Positions 26,721 through 35,895 of a DNA stretch of 64,000 nt are shown here, one piece after another. Origin of the DNA: Terriglobia bacterium (GTDB lineage Bacteria > Acidobacteriota > Terriglobia > Acidiferrales > UBA7541). The stretch's first letter is position 1. Each line of letters opens with the position of its first letter. The position numbers and the translations under genes are program-made. The stretch is from positions 1 through 64,000 of the forward strand of contig JAIQFB010000012.1 of assembly GCA_020073485.1 (NCBI GenBank), in the 5' to 3' direction. Under the pieces are notes generated by a model, which searched no databases, was not told the DNA's origin, and saw only the letters and a program-made list of their open reading frames with translations.

Positions 26721-28037
26721 ATGGACACGAAGTACAGGGCGCAAACATGTTGGCCCTTGATGGCAATCGGCATTCTGGCGCTGCTGGCGCCGTTCCGAGC
26801 GGAGACGCAAACCGCGGCGCAGCCCGCGCCCCAAGCCGCGGCCCTTGCCACGCACGTCACGCTCGATCAGGCGATCGACCTGGCGCTGAAGCACAACCAC
26901 TCGCTGCAGGCGGCGCGCACGCTGATCCTGCAGAATCAGGCGCAGGAGATCACCGCGAATCTGCGGCCCAATCCCGTGGGCCTTATCGACGAGCAATACT
27001 TGCCGTTCTTCTCGCCCAGCGCCTTCACGCACGATTACGTGGACACCAACGCGGTCTTCGACCTGGGATTTTCCTACCTGATCGAACGCGGCAAGAAACG
27101 CCAGCGGCGCCTGGAGGCCGCGCGCGACCAGACCTCGGTCACCACCGCGACGGTGACGGACGACGAGCGCGCCTTGACTGCAAACGTCGCCCAGCAATTT
27201 GTCGCCGCCCTTCTGGCCAAGGCCAATGTCGAGTTGGCGCAACAGGACCTAACCAGCTTCCAGCAGACCGTGGACATCAGCCAGTCGTCGTTTCAGGCCG
27301 GGGCCCTGAGCGAAGGCGACCTTCTGAAGATCAAATTGCAGCTCCTGCAATTCCAGATGGATCTTTCGTCCGCAAAGCTGGCCCAGGTGCAGGCGCTGGC
27401 GAGCCTGCGGCAACTGATCGGATTCGACGCCGTGCCCGAAAATTACCAGGTCGACGGCGAATTGACCTACGAAAACGTGCACCTGAATCTGGACGATTTG
27501 AAGATGCTGGCGCTGCGCACCAGGCCTGACCTTCGCGCCGCTGTGCTCGGCGTCCAGGCGGCACAAAGCCAGTACGCGCTGGCCAAGGCCAACGGAAAGC
27601 AGGACCTGGGCGTGACGTTCACCTACAACCATCTGGGCGGCGTGAATACCGGCTCGCTCTTCTTCAACATGCCCATTCCCATCTTTGACCGCAACCAGGG
27701 CGAAATCGCGCGGACGCGCTATGCCATCACGCAATCGCAGGAGCTTTCGACCGAACAATCCTCGATTGCGCTCACCGACGTCACCAACTCGTACGAATCG
27801 GTGCGCACCAGCGATGAAGTCGTGCAGCTCTTTAAGGGCGGCTATCTGAAGCAGGCCGAGGATTCGCGAGATATCAGCCAGTACGCCTACCAGCGCGGCG
27901 CCGCCAGCCTGCTCGATTTTCTGGATGCCGAACGCAGCTATCGCTCCACCGAGCTTGCCTACCGGCAAGCCCTCGCACAATACATGTCTTCGCTCGAGCA
28001 ATTGCGGCAGGCAGTGGGCACCAGGAGTTTGCCATGA
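26721..28037 (+). CDS. TolC-family outer-membrane efflux channel (CzcC/CusC-like)
   Basis: The 438-residue protein has a signal region and two long helical repeats of the outer-membrane-factor type (THVTLDQAIDLALKHNHSLQ; then a second repeat with RTRPDLRAAVLGVQAAQSQY). The repeats form the periplasmic tunnel and a beta-barrel. It ends with YRQALAQYMSSLEQLRQAVG. It overlaps the adaptor gene by four bases, so the three efflux genes form one operon. ATG 26721 follows AGGAGAGAA. Confidence 0.9.
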   Translation: MDTKYRAQTCWPLMAIGILALLAPFRAETQTAAQPAPQAAALATHVTLDQAIDLALKHNHSLQAARTLILQNQAQEITANLRPNPVGLIDEQYLPFFSPSAFTHDYVDTNAVFDLGFSYLIERGKKRQRRLEAARDQTSVTTATVTDDERALTANVAQQFVAALLAKANVELAQQDLTSFQQTVDISQSSFQAGALSEGDLLKIKLQLLQFQMDLSSAKLAQVQALASLRQLIGFDAVPENYQVDGELTYENVHLNLDDLKMLALRTRPDLRAAVLGVQAAQSQYALAKANGKQDLGVTFTYNHLGGVNTGSLFFNMPIPIFDRNQGEIARTRYAITQSQELSTEQSSIALTDVTNSYESVRTSDEVVQLFKGGYLKQAEDSRDISQYAYQRGAASLLDFLDAERSYRSTELAYRQALAQYMSSLEQLRQAVGTRSLP

Positions 28038-29236
28038 ACATGAAAAACAACGTGTGGAACCAATCCTGGGCCCGTCGGCAGCGGCGCTGCACGGGCCGCC
28101 TTGCGGCGCTGGCAGCGGCGCTGGCGCTCGCCGGTTGCGGGGGCGCGAATGAACCGGCGAGCAAGATGACCTCGTTCTCGACCACCGAGAGTGCCGCGAG
28201 CAAAGCAGAACTGTTCTCGCTGCCGGCCGATCAGATGGCGCACATCCAGATCTTCACGGTGGCCGCGTCGCCCATGGTGCGCACGCTGCGCCTTTCCGGC
28301 GCGGTGGCCTACAACAGTTTCCTGACCACGCCGGTGATCACGCAGGTGGGCGGGCCGGTGAGCCGCATCGTGGCCGCGCCCGGCGAGCACGTGAACAAGG
28401 GCCAGCCGTTGCTGTACGTCGCCAGCCCCGACTACTCGCAAATGCGCTCCGCCTACGTCAAGGCGCGGGACGCTTTCCAGCTTGCCGACAAGTCTTTCAA
28501 ACGCGCGCAGGACCTGCTGGCGCACAAAGCCATCGCGCAAGCGGACCTCGATCAAGCCGAATCGAACCGCACGCAGGCCGAGGCCGACTTGCAGTCCAGC
28601 GAGCAGGCCATTCGCGTCCTGGGCATCGCCAATCCCGAGAGTATCCTGACCGCTGCTCCCTCCGCGGAATTGCCGCTGGCGTCGCCCGTGGCGGGCGAAG
28701 TGGTGGAGCGGCTCTGCTCGGCGGGGCAATTGCTGCAGGCCGGAGGAACGCAATGCTTCACGATTTCCGACATGAACAGCGTGTGGGTGCTGGTCAACGT
28801 CTACCAGAATGACATCGCCTATGTGCACGTCGGCGAGGACGTGACCATCGAAAACGAAACCTACCCAGGCGTGGTGCACGGCAAGATTCAATACGTCGCT
28901 CCGTCGCTCGACCCAACCACCAGAACCCTGCAGGCGCGCATTGAGGCCTCCAACCCGGGCGAGCGGCTCAGGAAAGACATGTACGTGACCGCGGAAGTGC
29001 GCGCCGGCGTTGTGCCCAACGCGCTGCTGGTTCCCGATGCCGCCGTGCTGCGGGACGATCAAAACATGCCCTACGTCTACCTGCAAACAGGCAACGCCCA
29101 GTTTGCCAGGCGCATGGTGAACGTCGGCGAAAGCCAAACAGGAAAAACTCAGATTTTGAGCGGACTGCAGGCGGGCGACAAAATTGTCGGCGACGGCAGC
29201 TTGTTCCTGCAATTTCAGAATTCGCTGCAACGTTGA
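28034..29236 (+). CDS. RND efflux periplasmic adaptor (membrane fusion lipoprotein)
   Basis: The 400-residue protein has a lipobox (ALALAGC, Cys at about residue 35) and the barrel-sandwich/lipoyl pattern of HlyD-type adaptors: TQVGGPVSRIVAAPGEHVNK, then a helical hairpin, ADLDQAESNRTQAEADLQSS, and the beta-barrel region GEVVERLCSAGQLLQAGGTQ. It links the inner-membrane pump to the outer-membrane channel. No His-rich metal-binding N-terminus like that of CzcB is evident. It is translationally coupled to the channel gene. Confidence 0.9.
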   Translation: MNMKNNVWNQSWARRQRRCTGRLAALAAALALAGCGGANEPASKMTSFSTTESAASKAELFSLPADQMAHIQIFTVAASPMVRTLRLSGAVAYNSFLTTPVITQVGGPVSRIVAAPGEHVNKGQPLLYVASPDYSQMRSAYVKARDAFQLADKSFKRAQDLLAHKAIAQADLDQAESNRTQAEADLQSSEQAIRVLGIANPESILTAAPSAELPLASPVAGEVVERLCSAGQLLQAGGTQCFTISDMNSVWVLVNVYQNDIAYVHVGEDVTIENETYPGVVHGKIQYVAPSLDPTTRTLQARIEASNPGERLRKDMYVTAEVRAGVVPNALLVPDAAVLRDDQNMPYVYLQTGNAQFARRMVNVGESQTGKTQILSGLQAGDKIVGDGSLFLQFQNSLQR

Positions 29237-29255
29237 GCCGGGGGCAAAAGAAAAC

Positions 29256-32200
29256 ATGATCCATCATTTCGTTCAATTCGCTCTCCGCCAGCGTTTCCTG
29301 GTGCTGATGCTGGTCCTGTTTGTGGTCGTCGCGGGCGCGCTTTCCTTCCAGCGCATGCCGGTGGACGCCTATCCGGATCTTTCACCACCGATGGTGGAGG
29401 TGATCACCCAGTGGCCCGGCCACGCAGCCGAGGAAATCGAGCGGCTGGTGACCCTGCCGATCGAAGTCGAAATGAATGGCGTGCCGCACCTGGCCGTGAT
29501 GCGCTCGATTTCGCTGTATGGACTTTCCGACGTCATCATGACGTTCCAGGAAAGTACGGACGATTACTTCGCGCGCCAAGTGGTGTTTGAACGGCTGGCC
29601 GGCGCGCAACTCCCCTCGGGGGTGACCCCGGGATTGTCGCCTCTGTTCAGTCCGTCGGGCCTGGTGTATCGCTACGTCCTCGAAAGCCCGGACCGCAGCC
29701 CGCAGGAATTGAAGACGATTGAGGATTGGGTCGTCGAGCGCGCCTACAAATCGGTGCCGGGAGTGGCGGACGATTCCAGCCTGGGCGGCACGACCATGCA
29801 ATACCAAGTGCTGCTAGATCCCGCAAAGATTTACAGCTATCACATCGCCCTGCCACAGGTGCTCGCGGCACTGACCGCGAACAACGCGAATGCCGGCGGC
29901 GGATTCTACTCTCAGGGATCGCAGTTTTTCTACGTGCGCGGGCTGGGCCTGGTCACAAAGACCGAGGACATCGCAAACATCGTCGTCGGAAACAACAATG
30001 GCGTCCCCGTGCGAATCCGCGACATCGGCGAGGTGACCATCGGAAGCGCGCCGCGCCTGGGAGAATTCGGTTTCCAGAAAAATGACGACGCCGTCGAAGG
30101 CGTGATTCTCATGCTCCGCGGCGAGCAGACGCAAAATGTCCTGCAGGGCGTGGAAAAGAAGACGGAGGAGCTGAACCACGGCATCTTGCCGCCGGACGTG
30201 AAAGTCCGGCCCTATTACGACCGCAGCGACCTGGTGCGGCTCACGATTGATACGGTCGAGCACAACATGCTCGTGGGCATGACGCTAGTGCTCATCGTTC
30301 TGATCTTTTTTCTGGTCAGTATTCGCGCCGCGATCATTGTGGCCCTGACCATTCCCCTCAGCCTCCTTTTTGCCTTCATTCTCCTGCATGGCCGGGGCGT
30401 CCCCGCCAATCTGCTCTCCATCGGTGCGATCGATTTCGGAATCATCATCGACGGCACCGTGGTGATGATGGAAAACATTTTCCGGGAACTCACCGAGCGC
30501 CACGGGCAGGAGTACAACCTGCATGAGGTGATTGCGGCGGCGGCGCGCGACGTCGACCGGCCCATTTTTTATTCCGTCGCCGTGATCCTGGCGGGCTATC
30601 TTCCGATTTATGCGCTGACCGGCCCCTCCGGAAAATTGTTCGTACCCATGGCCGAGACGATGTCATACGCGCTGCTGGGCTCGCTCATTTTCACTCTCAC
30701 TCTTGTGCCCGTGCTCGCTTCCTATTGGTTTAAAACCGGCGTCAAGGAAGTCGTGAACCGGCCCTACGAATGGGTGAAGGGGGTTTACGCCGGAGAGCTC
30801 GACTGGTGCCTGGACCATCCGAAAACAACGATGGCCGTCGCGGCGCTCATTTTCGGCGCGACGCTGCTGCTGGTGCCCTACATCGGCGGCGAATTCATGC
30901 CGCACCTGGATGAAGGCGCTCTGTGGGTGCGCGCCACAATGCCGTACACGATTTCGTTCGAGGAGTCATCGAAGTTCGCACCCCAGGTGCGCAACATCCT
31001 GATGTCTTATCCGATGGTGACCGAAGTCGGATCGGAACTCGGCCGCCCGGACGACGGCACCGATCCCACCGGATTTTTCAATTGTGAATTCTACGTGGGA
31101 CTACACCCCTATAAAGACAAAACGTGGTCCCAGGGCCCGATCCACAACAAGGCGGAACTCACCGCGGACCTGCAAAAAAAGCTCGACGCTTATCCCGGCG
31201 TGATTTTCAACTACACGCAACCCGCCGAGGACGCCGTGGACGAGGCCCTGACGGGACTCAAAAGCGCGCTGGCGGTGAAAATTTACGGGCAGGATTTGCA
31301 GGTACTCGAAGACAAAGCCGTCGAGATCAAACGCGTTCTTTCGCAAGTGCCGGGCTTCACCGAGTTGACCGTGGTGCGCGAGCTGGGCCAGCCCAGCGTG
31401 CAGATCGACGTGGACCGCGAAAAGATCGCGCGTTACGGCATCAATGTTTCCGACGTCGAAGGCGTCATCGAAGCGGGAGTGGGCGGCCAGGCGGCCACGC
31501 AGGTGATTCAGGGAGAGCGCCTGTTCGACCTGGTTGTGCGCATGAAGCCTGAATACCGCTCCAGCACGGGGGAAATCGGCAATCTGCTGGTGCCCACGCC
31601 CAGCGGGCAGCAAGTCCCGATCTCCGAACTTGCCACGATCCATCAGGGAAACGGCGCCTCGTTTATTTATCGCGAAAATAATTCCCGGTATATCGGCGTG
31701 CAGTTCAGCATCGAGGGGCGCGACTTGGCGCGCGCGGTGGGTGAGGCGCAGGAGGCGGTGCGCCAGTCGGTGGTGCTGCCGCAGGGCTACACGCTCGACT
31801 GGGGTGGCGAATACAGCGAGTACGTGGCGGCGCGTGGGCAGTTCGCCGTAATCGGACCGCTCGCGATTCTCCTGATCTTCATGATCCTGTTCGCGCTCTA
31901 CGGCAATTTCAAGTTCCCGGTGACGGTGATGATCGGCGTGGTGATGACCGAGCCAGTGGGAGCGTTGATCGCCCTGAAACTGACGCACACGGCATTCAGC
32001 GTGAGTTCCGTGCTGGGCTTGCTGGCGCTGATGGGCGTCTCGGTGGAAACCGCCGTCATTCTGGTGTCCTACATCAATAAATTACGGCTCGAAAATCATG
32101 ACATTCGCACGGCCACGCGCGAGGCGGCGCTCTTGCGGCTGCGCCCGATCATGATGACCGCCCTGGTGGCGTGCCTCGGCCTGCTTCCGGCCGCGCTTTC

Positions 32201-32342
32201 CACCGGCATCGGCTCTGACACGCAAAAACCGTTCGCCATCGTGATTGTCGCGGGATTGATTTCGCGCCTGTTTCTGGGATTCTTCGTTAACCCGGTCCTG
32301 TACGAAATGGTGGCGAAGGATGGCGATGTGCTGCAGGTGTAG
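29256..32342 (+). CDS. czcA: Heavy-metal efflux RND transporter, CzcA type
   Basis: ATG 29256 opens the 1028-residue inner-membrane proton antiporter at MIHHFVQFALRQRFLVLMLV. It has 12 transmembrane segments and two large periplasmic loops. TM4 reads DFGIIIDGTVVMMEN, with Asp393, Asp399 and Glu406 spaced exactly as Asp402/Asp408/Glu415 of the Cupriavidus CzcA proton relay. This groups it with Co/Zn/Cd exporters rather than CusA-type Cu/Ag pumps. It lies 19 bases after the adaptor gene. Confidence 0.93.
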   Translation: MIHHFVQFALRQRFLVLMLVLFVVVAGALSFQRMPVDAYPDLSPPMVEVITQWPGHAAEEIERLVTLPIEVEMNGVPHLAVMRSISLYGLSDVIMTFQESTDDYFARQVVFERLAGAQLPSGVTPGLSPLFSPSGLVYRYVLESPDRSPQELKTIEDWVVERAYKSVPGVADDSSLGGTTMQYQVLLDPAKIYSYHIALPQVLAALTANNANAGGGFYSQGSQFFYVRGLGLVTKTEDIANIVVGNNNGVPVRIRDIGEVTIGSAPRLGEFGFQKNDDAVEGVILMLRGEQTQNVLQGVEKKTEELNHGILPPDVKVRPYYDRSDLVRLTIDTVEHNMLVGMTLVLIVLIFFLVSIRAAIIVALTIPLSLLFAFILLHGRGVPANLLSIGAIDFGIIIDGTVVMMENIFRELTERHGQEYNLHEVIAAAARDVDRPIFYSVAVILAGYLPIYALTGPSGKLFVPMAETMSYALLGSLIFTLTLVPVLASYWFKTGVKEVVNRPYEWVKGVYAGELDWCLDHPKTTMAVAALIFGATLLLVPYIGGEFMPHLDEGALWVRATMPYTISFEESSKFAPQVRNILMSYPMVTEVGSELGRPDDGTDPTGFFNCEFYVGLHPYKDKTWSQGPIHNKAELTADLQKKLDAYPGVIFNYTQPAEDAVDEALTGLKSALAVKIYGQDLQVLEDKAVEIKRVLSQVPGFTELTVVRELGQPSVQIDVDREKIARYGINVSDVEGVIEAGVGGQAATQVIQGERLFDLVVRMKPEYRSSTGEIGNLLVPTPSGQQVPISELATIHQGNGASFIYRENNSRYIGVQFSIEGRDLARAVGEAQEAVRQSVVLPQGYTLDWGGEYSEYVAARGQFAVIGPLAILLIFMILFALYGNFKFPVTVMIGVVMTEPVGALIALKLTHTAFSVSSVLGLLALMGVSVETAVILVSYINKLRLENHDIRTATREAALLRLRPIMMTALVACLGLLPAALSTGIGSDTQKPFAIVIVAGLISRLFLGFFVNPVLYEMVAKDGDVLQV

Positions 32343-32426
32343 TGAAGGGATTAAACTGAATTTACATGGGCTTAAGATGACGTTGGCAAGCATTCGATTT
32401 TTGTCGAAGGCTCTTGGACTATTCGC

Positions 32427-32714
32427 ATGAGCGTGCGCAAGACAATTCGCGTACTGGCGGTTTTTTTCGCAGTCCTCGCGCTGTTTGTATTTTCCACGAC
32501 GGTTGTAAGTGACTGGGATTGTCACAGTGCAGCGGACGACACGCAATGTCCCTACTGTCACCTGACGCACCAGGCGCCCGCTCCGGAACTCGAGATTGCC
32601 AAAAATGTTCCCGTGCCCGAGCCGGTTGGTTCCCTGCCTTTGCCGGAAGATGCAATTCCGGTTGCGGCCCCCGTTCTTTCCGAGGCTGCCCCGCGCGCTC
32701 CCCCCGCCGCATAA
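32427..32714 (+). CDS. Small membrane-anchored CPYCH-motif protein, copy 2
   Basis: The 95-residue paralogue of 26247-26525 has one hydrophobic helix (residues 7-27), VVSDWDCH, then CPYCHLTHQAP with Cys41, Cys44, His45 and His48, SLPLPED and the same PRAPPAA end. The extra Cys32-His33 pair is not in copy 1. It lies 84 bases after the pump gene and 144 before the TonB-dependent receptor, the place where DUF2946-like proteins are often found. A role in periplasmic metal binding or sensing is inferred. Confidence 0.75.
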   Translation: MSVRKTIRVLAVFFAVLALFVFSTTVVSDWDCHSAADDTQCPYCHLTHQAPAPELEIAKNVPVPEPVGSLPLPEDAIPVAAPVLSEAAPRAPPAA

Positions 32715-32858
32715 ACAACGGAATTTCTCCTTGATTCACTAACGGTTGCGCTTCTCTCGAAAACTAAGAGAGAGCGGCGCACACGCCCATTTCCATTTGG
32801 GTGGCCACCCTGTCGCAGTACCTACGCGTTCCCCCCCGGGGGCAGAGGAGAAAACAAT

Positions 32859-35510
32859 ATGTATTTCCGCAGGCTTGTATTTTTTATTTTTGGTTTCGTC
32901 TTATTTTTTCGTGCGTCGTCCGTCTTGGCGCAATCGTCCGGGACGGTTAGCGGAGTCGTGAAGGATCCTTCCGGCGGCGTTCTGGCAAACGCCACGGTCA
33001 ATATCTCGGATCCGGTCAGCGGCTACACTCGGGAAACCTCGACTGGTCCAATTGGAGATTTTCGGTTCACCAATATCCCGTTCAATCCATACCATCTGGC
33101 CGTAGTCGCGAAGGGATTTGCGCAGTTCTCTCAGGACGTCGAAGTTCGCTCGGTGGTGCCCGTATCGCTGGATATCAGCCTGAAACTGAGCACCTCGACG
33201 GAAAACATCACCGTGGAAGCGAGCGGCGCGGACCTGGTGGAAACCGAGTCGACGCCGCACACCGACATGGACCGCGACCTGTTCGACAAGTTGCCGCTCG
33301 AGAGCCAGTCTTCCTCCGTCAGTTCGCTGGTGACGCTTGCCTCGCCTGGCGTGGTGGCCGATTCCAACGGGCTTTTTCATGGTCTGGGGGATCATGCGGA
33401 AAATTCCTTTTCCGTCGACGGCCAGCCCATCACCGACCAGCAAAGCAAAGTTTTCTCCAACCAGATCCCCGTGGATTCCATCCAGTCCATGGAAGTTATC
33501 TCCGGCGCGCCCCCCGCGGAGTTTGGGGACAAGACCAGTTTGATCATCAAGGTCACCACGCGTTCCGGTGTCGGAGACACAAAGCCCACCGGCAGCGTAT
33601 CTTCGTCCTACGGCACGTTTGGCTCGGTGGATACCAGCGCGAACCTCGCCATCGGAGGCGCAAAGTGGGGGAATTTTGTTTCGCTGAGCGGGCTCAACAC
33701 TTCGCGTTTCCTCGACCCGCCCGAATTCCAGGCGTTCCACGACCGAGGAAATGAAGAAAACGGATTCGACCGCTTCGATATGCAGCCGAATCTGGCGGAT
33801 TCCTTCCACTTCAACTTCGGTTTTACGCGCTCCTGGTTTCAGACCCCGAATTCCTACGACGCGCAGTTTCATCCGTGCAATCCGACGGATACGTGCAATC
33901 CTGCGGGCACCAATTCCGTCAATCCCGTTACAGGCGCGCCTCTCAGTCCCTCGGATCAGCGGTCGCAAATCAAAACGTTCAACATTGCGCCGACCTATAC
34001 GCACCTATTCGGCACGACGGCAGTCTTGACGGTGGGCGCATTCATCCGGCAAGACCAATACAACTACTATCCCAGCGCCGATCCTTTTTCCGATTTCAGC
34101 ACTTTCCTGCAGAGTGCGACCGCCGGCGAAAATCGCTCGCTCACCAACGCGGGGGTTCACTCCGATATTTCTTACGTGAAAGGCGCTCATAACATCAAAG
34201 TTGGAGTTACCTTTCAACACACATTTATTACTGAGAACGACACGATCGGCGTCGTCGATCCTACATTCTTCGGCCCTGGCTCTTGCCCGAATTCCGCAAA
34301 CCCCGCATGCCCGTACGACCTGACACAGGGAGGAAGTCTTTTCCATTTTCACGGCCACACGGACATCAAGGAGGTCGCATTATTCATTCAGGATACGATC
34401 ACGAAAGGAAATTGGTCCTTCAATCTTGGTGTTCGCGAAGACCTCTATCGCGGCATCTCAAGCGCCACGCAGACCGAGCCGCGCGCTGGTATTGCCTACA
34501 ACTTTAAGCCGACGGCTACGGTTCTGCGTGTCTCCTATGCCCGCCTTCTGGAGACTCCCTTCAACGAAAATCTGGTGGTTGCCAGCGCGGGGGATGCGCA
34601 AGGCGTCTTCGCCAGCGTTCTTGGCACGCCCGGCCCGGTGCCCCCCGGGCAGCGCAATGATTTTCACGCAGGCTTCGAGCAGGCTTTCGGCAAGCACCTG
34701 GTAATCGACGCCGACTACATGTGGAAATACACGCACAATGCGTACGATTTCAGCGTGCTCTTCAACACTCCGATCACCTACCCCATCGCGTGGCAACGGT
34801 CCAAAATCAATGGGCCTTCTTTTCGCGTCAGCTTTCCGGATTATCACGGCCTCTCGGCATTTTTCACCGCCAGCAACGTCGCAGCGCGCTTTTTCAATCC
34901 GCAAGTCGGCGGCCTGGGCACGGACTTGACGACCGTGGGCGCGTTCCGCATCGACCACGATCAAAAATTTCAGCAGACCACCCACATCCAGTATCAGCCG
35001 CGCCCCAATCTGCCGTGGATTGGCTTCAACTGGCGGTACGATAACGGCCTGGTCGCCGGCGCCGTCCCCTGCTTTAATGACACCGACCCGAACAGCAGCT
35101 GCGGCCCCATTTCCTTCCGTGTCGCCGGAGTTCCCTACATAAATCTGAGCGGCCTGTCGCCGGATCAGCAGGCGCAGGCGGGCCTCACGTGCAACGGTGT
35201 GGCCGCAACTCTGGCGGCGGCATTTGCCTCCTGCCCTGCATCCCAGTTTGGTTCCACACGCGTCGTCATACCGGCGCCCGGAACGGAGGACAACGACCAC
35301 AATCCGCCGCGAATTGCTCCACGACACCTGTTCGATCTGGCATTCGGGGACGATAACCTGTTCCACGGAGACCGCTTTAAATGGAGCGCGCGATTCACCG
35401 TAGTCAACATGACCAACAAAGTCGCCCTGTATAACTTCCTTTCCACCTTTAGCGGAACCCACTTCGTCACGCCGCGCACGCTGACGGCCGAGTTGGGATT
35501 TCACTTCTAG
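32859..35510 (+). CDS. TonB-dependent receptor with carboxypeptidase-regulatory-like N-terminus
   Basis: The 883-residue outer-membrane protein has a signal peptide (to about residue 25, VLAQ) and a CarboxypepD_reg domain (SGTVSGVVKDPSGGVLANAT). It has a plug-like region (SFSVDGQPITDQQSKVFSNQ, then VDSIQSMEVISGAPPAEFGD) and a long beta-barrel ending in the aromatic LTAELGFHF. GAGGAG precedes ATG 32859. It imports a TonB-energised ligand. Placement after a metal efflux operon hints at a metal complex, but receptors of this type in Acidobacteriota are often for polysaccharides. Confidence 0.9.
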   Translation: MYFRRLVFFIFGFVLFFRASSVLAQSSGTVSGVVKDPSGGVLANATVNISDPVSGYTRETSTGPIGDFRFTNIPFNPYHLAVVAKGFAQFSQDVEVRSVVPVSLDISLKLSTSTENITVEASGADLVETESTPHTDMDRDLFDKLPLESQSSSVSSLVTLASPGVVADSNGLFHGLGDHAENSFSVDGQPITDQQSKVFSNQIPVDSIQSMEVISGAPPAEFGDKTSLIIKVTTRSGVGDTKPTGSVSSSYGTFGSVDTSANLAIGGAKWGNFVSLSGLNTSRFLDPPEFQAFHDRGNEENGFDRFDMQPNLADSFHFNFGFTRSWFQTPNSYDAQFHPCNPTDTCNPAGTNSVNPVTGAPLSPSDQRSQIKTFNIAPTYTHLFGTTAVLTVGAFIRQDQYNYYPSADPFSDFSTFLQSATAGENRSLTNAGVHSDISYVKGAHNIKVGVTFQHTFITENDTIGVVDPTFFGPGSCPNSANPACPYDLTQGGSLFHFHGHTDIKEVALFIQDTITKGNWSFNLGVREDLYRGISSATQTEPRAGIAYNFKPTATVLRVSYARLLETPFNENLVVASAGDAQGVFASVLGTPGPVPPGQRNDFHAGFEQAFGKHLVIDADYMWKYTHNAYDFSVLFNTPITYPIAWQRSKINGPSFRVSFPDYHGLSAFFTASNVAARFFNPQVGGLGTDLTTVGAFRIDHDQKFQQTTHIQYQPRPNLPWIGFNWRYDNGLVAGAVPCFNDTDPNSSCGPISFRVAGVPYINLSGLSPDQQAQAGLTCNGVAATLAAAFASCPASQFGSTRVVIPAPGTEDNDHNPPRIAPRHLFDLAFGDDNLFHGDRFKWSARFTVVNMTNKVALYNFLSTFSGTHFVTPRTLTAELGFHF

Positions 35511-35623
35511 GCAGGGTTCAGGGAAGGTTCTTGCGCCTACATGAACGACAATACCTGTTTGTGGAGTAGTGTTGCAGTGCGGAACCATTTGCGGGTGCCC
35601 CAACAGCGTCCACCCAGTGAATT

Positions 35624-35632
35624 TGCTAGAAT
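35624..35632 (+). promoter_or_regulatory. Extended -10 promoter of the 6S RNA
   Basis: TG-C-TAGAAT is an extended -10 element; the -35 is weak. The expected start at about 35639 coincides with the 5' strand of the closing stem of the RNA. Confidence 0.55.
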
Positions 35633-35638
35633 GAAACC

Positions 35639-35849
35639 TTGGAGTTGGCCTGCAACGCAGGTGCTTGGCGCGAAGATCTTTTGAACCAATACTGGATCTC
35701 CGGGAGCCCGTGTCAGACGGCTGGTGTGCATGGCCCGCGGTGGACTTCGGTCCGCGGCGGGAAAGCCTAAAGGCCGGCGCAGGGTTCCCACCTTATACAG
35801 GAGGTTCAGGATCTAGCCCCACACGGCGAAGTGGACCGCTCCATTTTTT
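35639..35849 (+). ncRNA. ssrS: 6S RNA candidate
   Basis: The roughly 210-base transcript folds as a long rod. TGGAG near the 5' end pairs with CTCCA (35839-35843), AGATCTTTTGAACC pairs with GGTTCAGGATCT (35803-35814), and a terminal hairpin with a TTCG loop lies in the centre. The apical part GGCTGGTGTGCATGGCC, then GAAAGCCTAAAGGCCGGCGC, matches the conserved 6S segment GGUUGGUG-GCAUG...GAAGCCUUAAAACUGCGAC of Escherichia coli in order and spacing. A U-run follows the closing stem. 6S RNA binds sigma70 RNA polymerase in stationary phase. Confidence 0.75.
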
Positions 35850-35895
35850 GTGAATGCCCGTGTCGCAAGGGTTCGCAGCCTGGCGTAACAAACCT

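Noticed and set aside
32460-32600. CPYCH peptides as ordinary c-type cytochromes
   Set aside because: CxxCH is present, but there is no distal Met/His ligand context or heme-protein fold and the following HLxHQ points to metal binding; heme attachment remains only a weak alternative.
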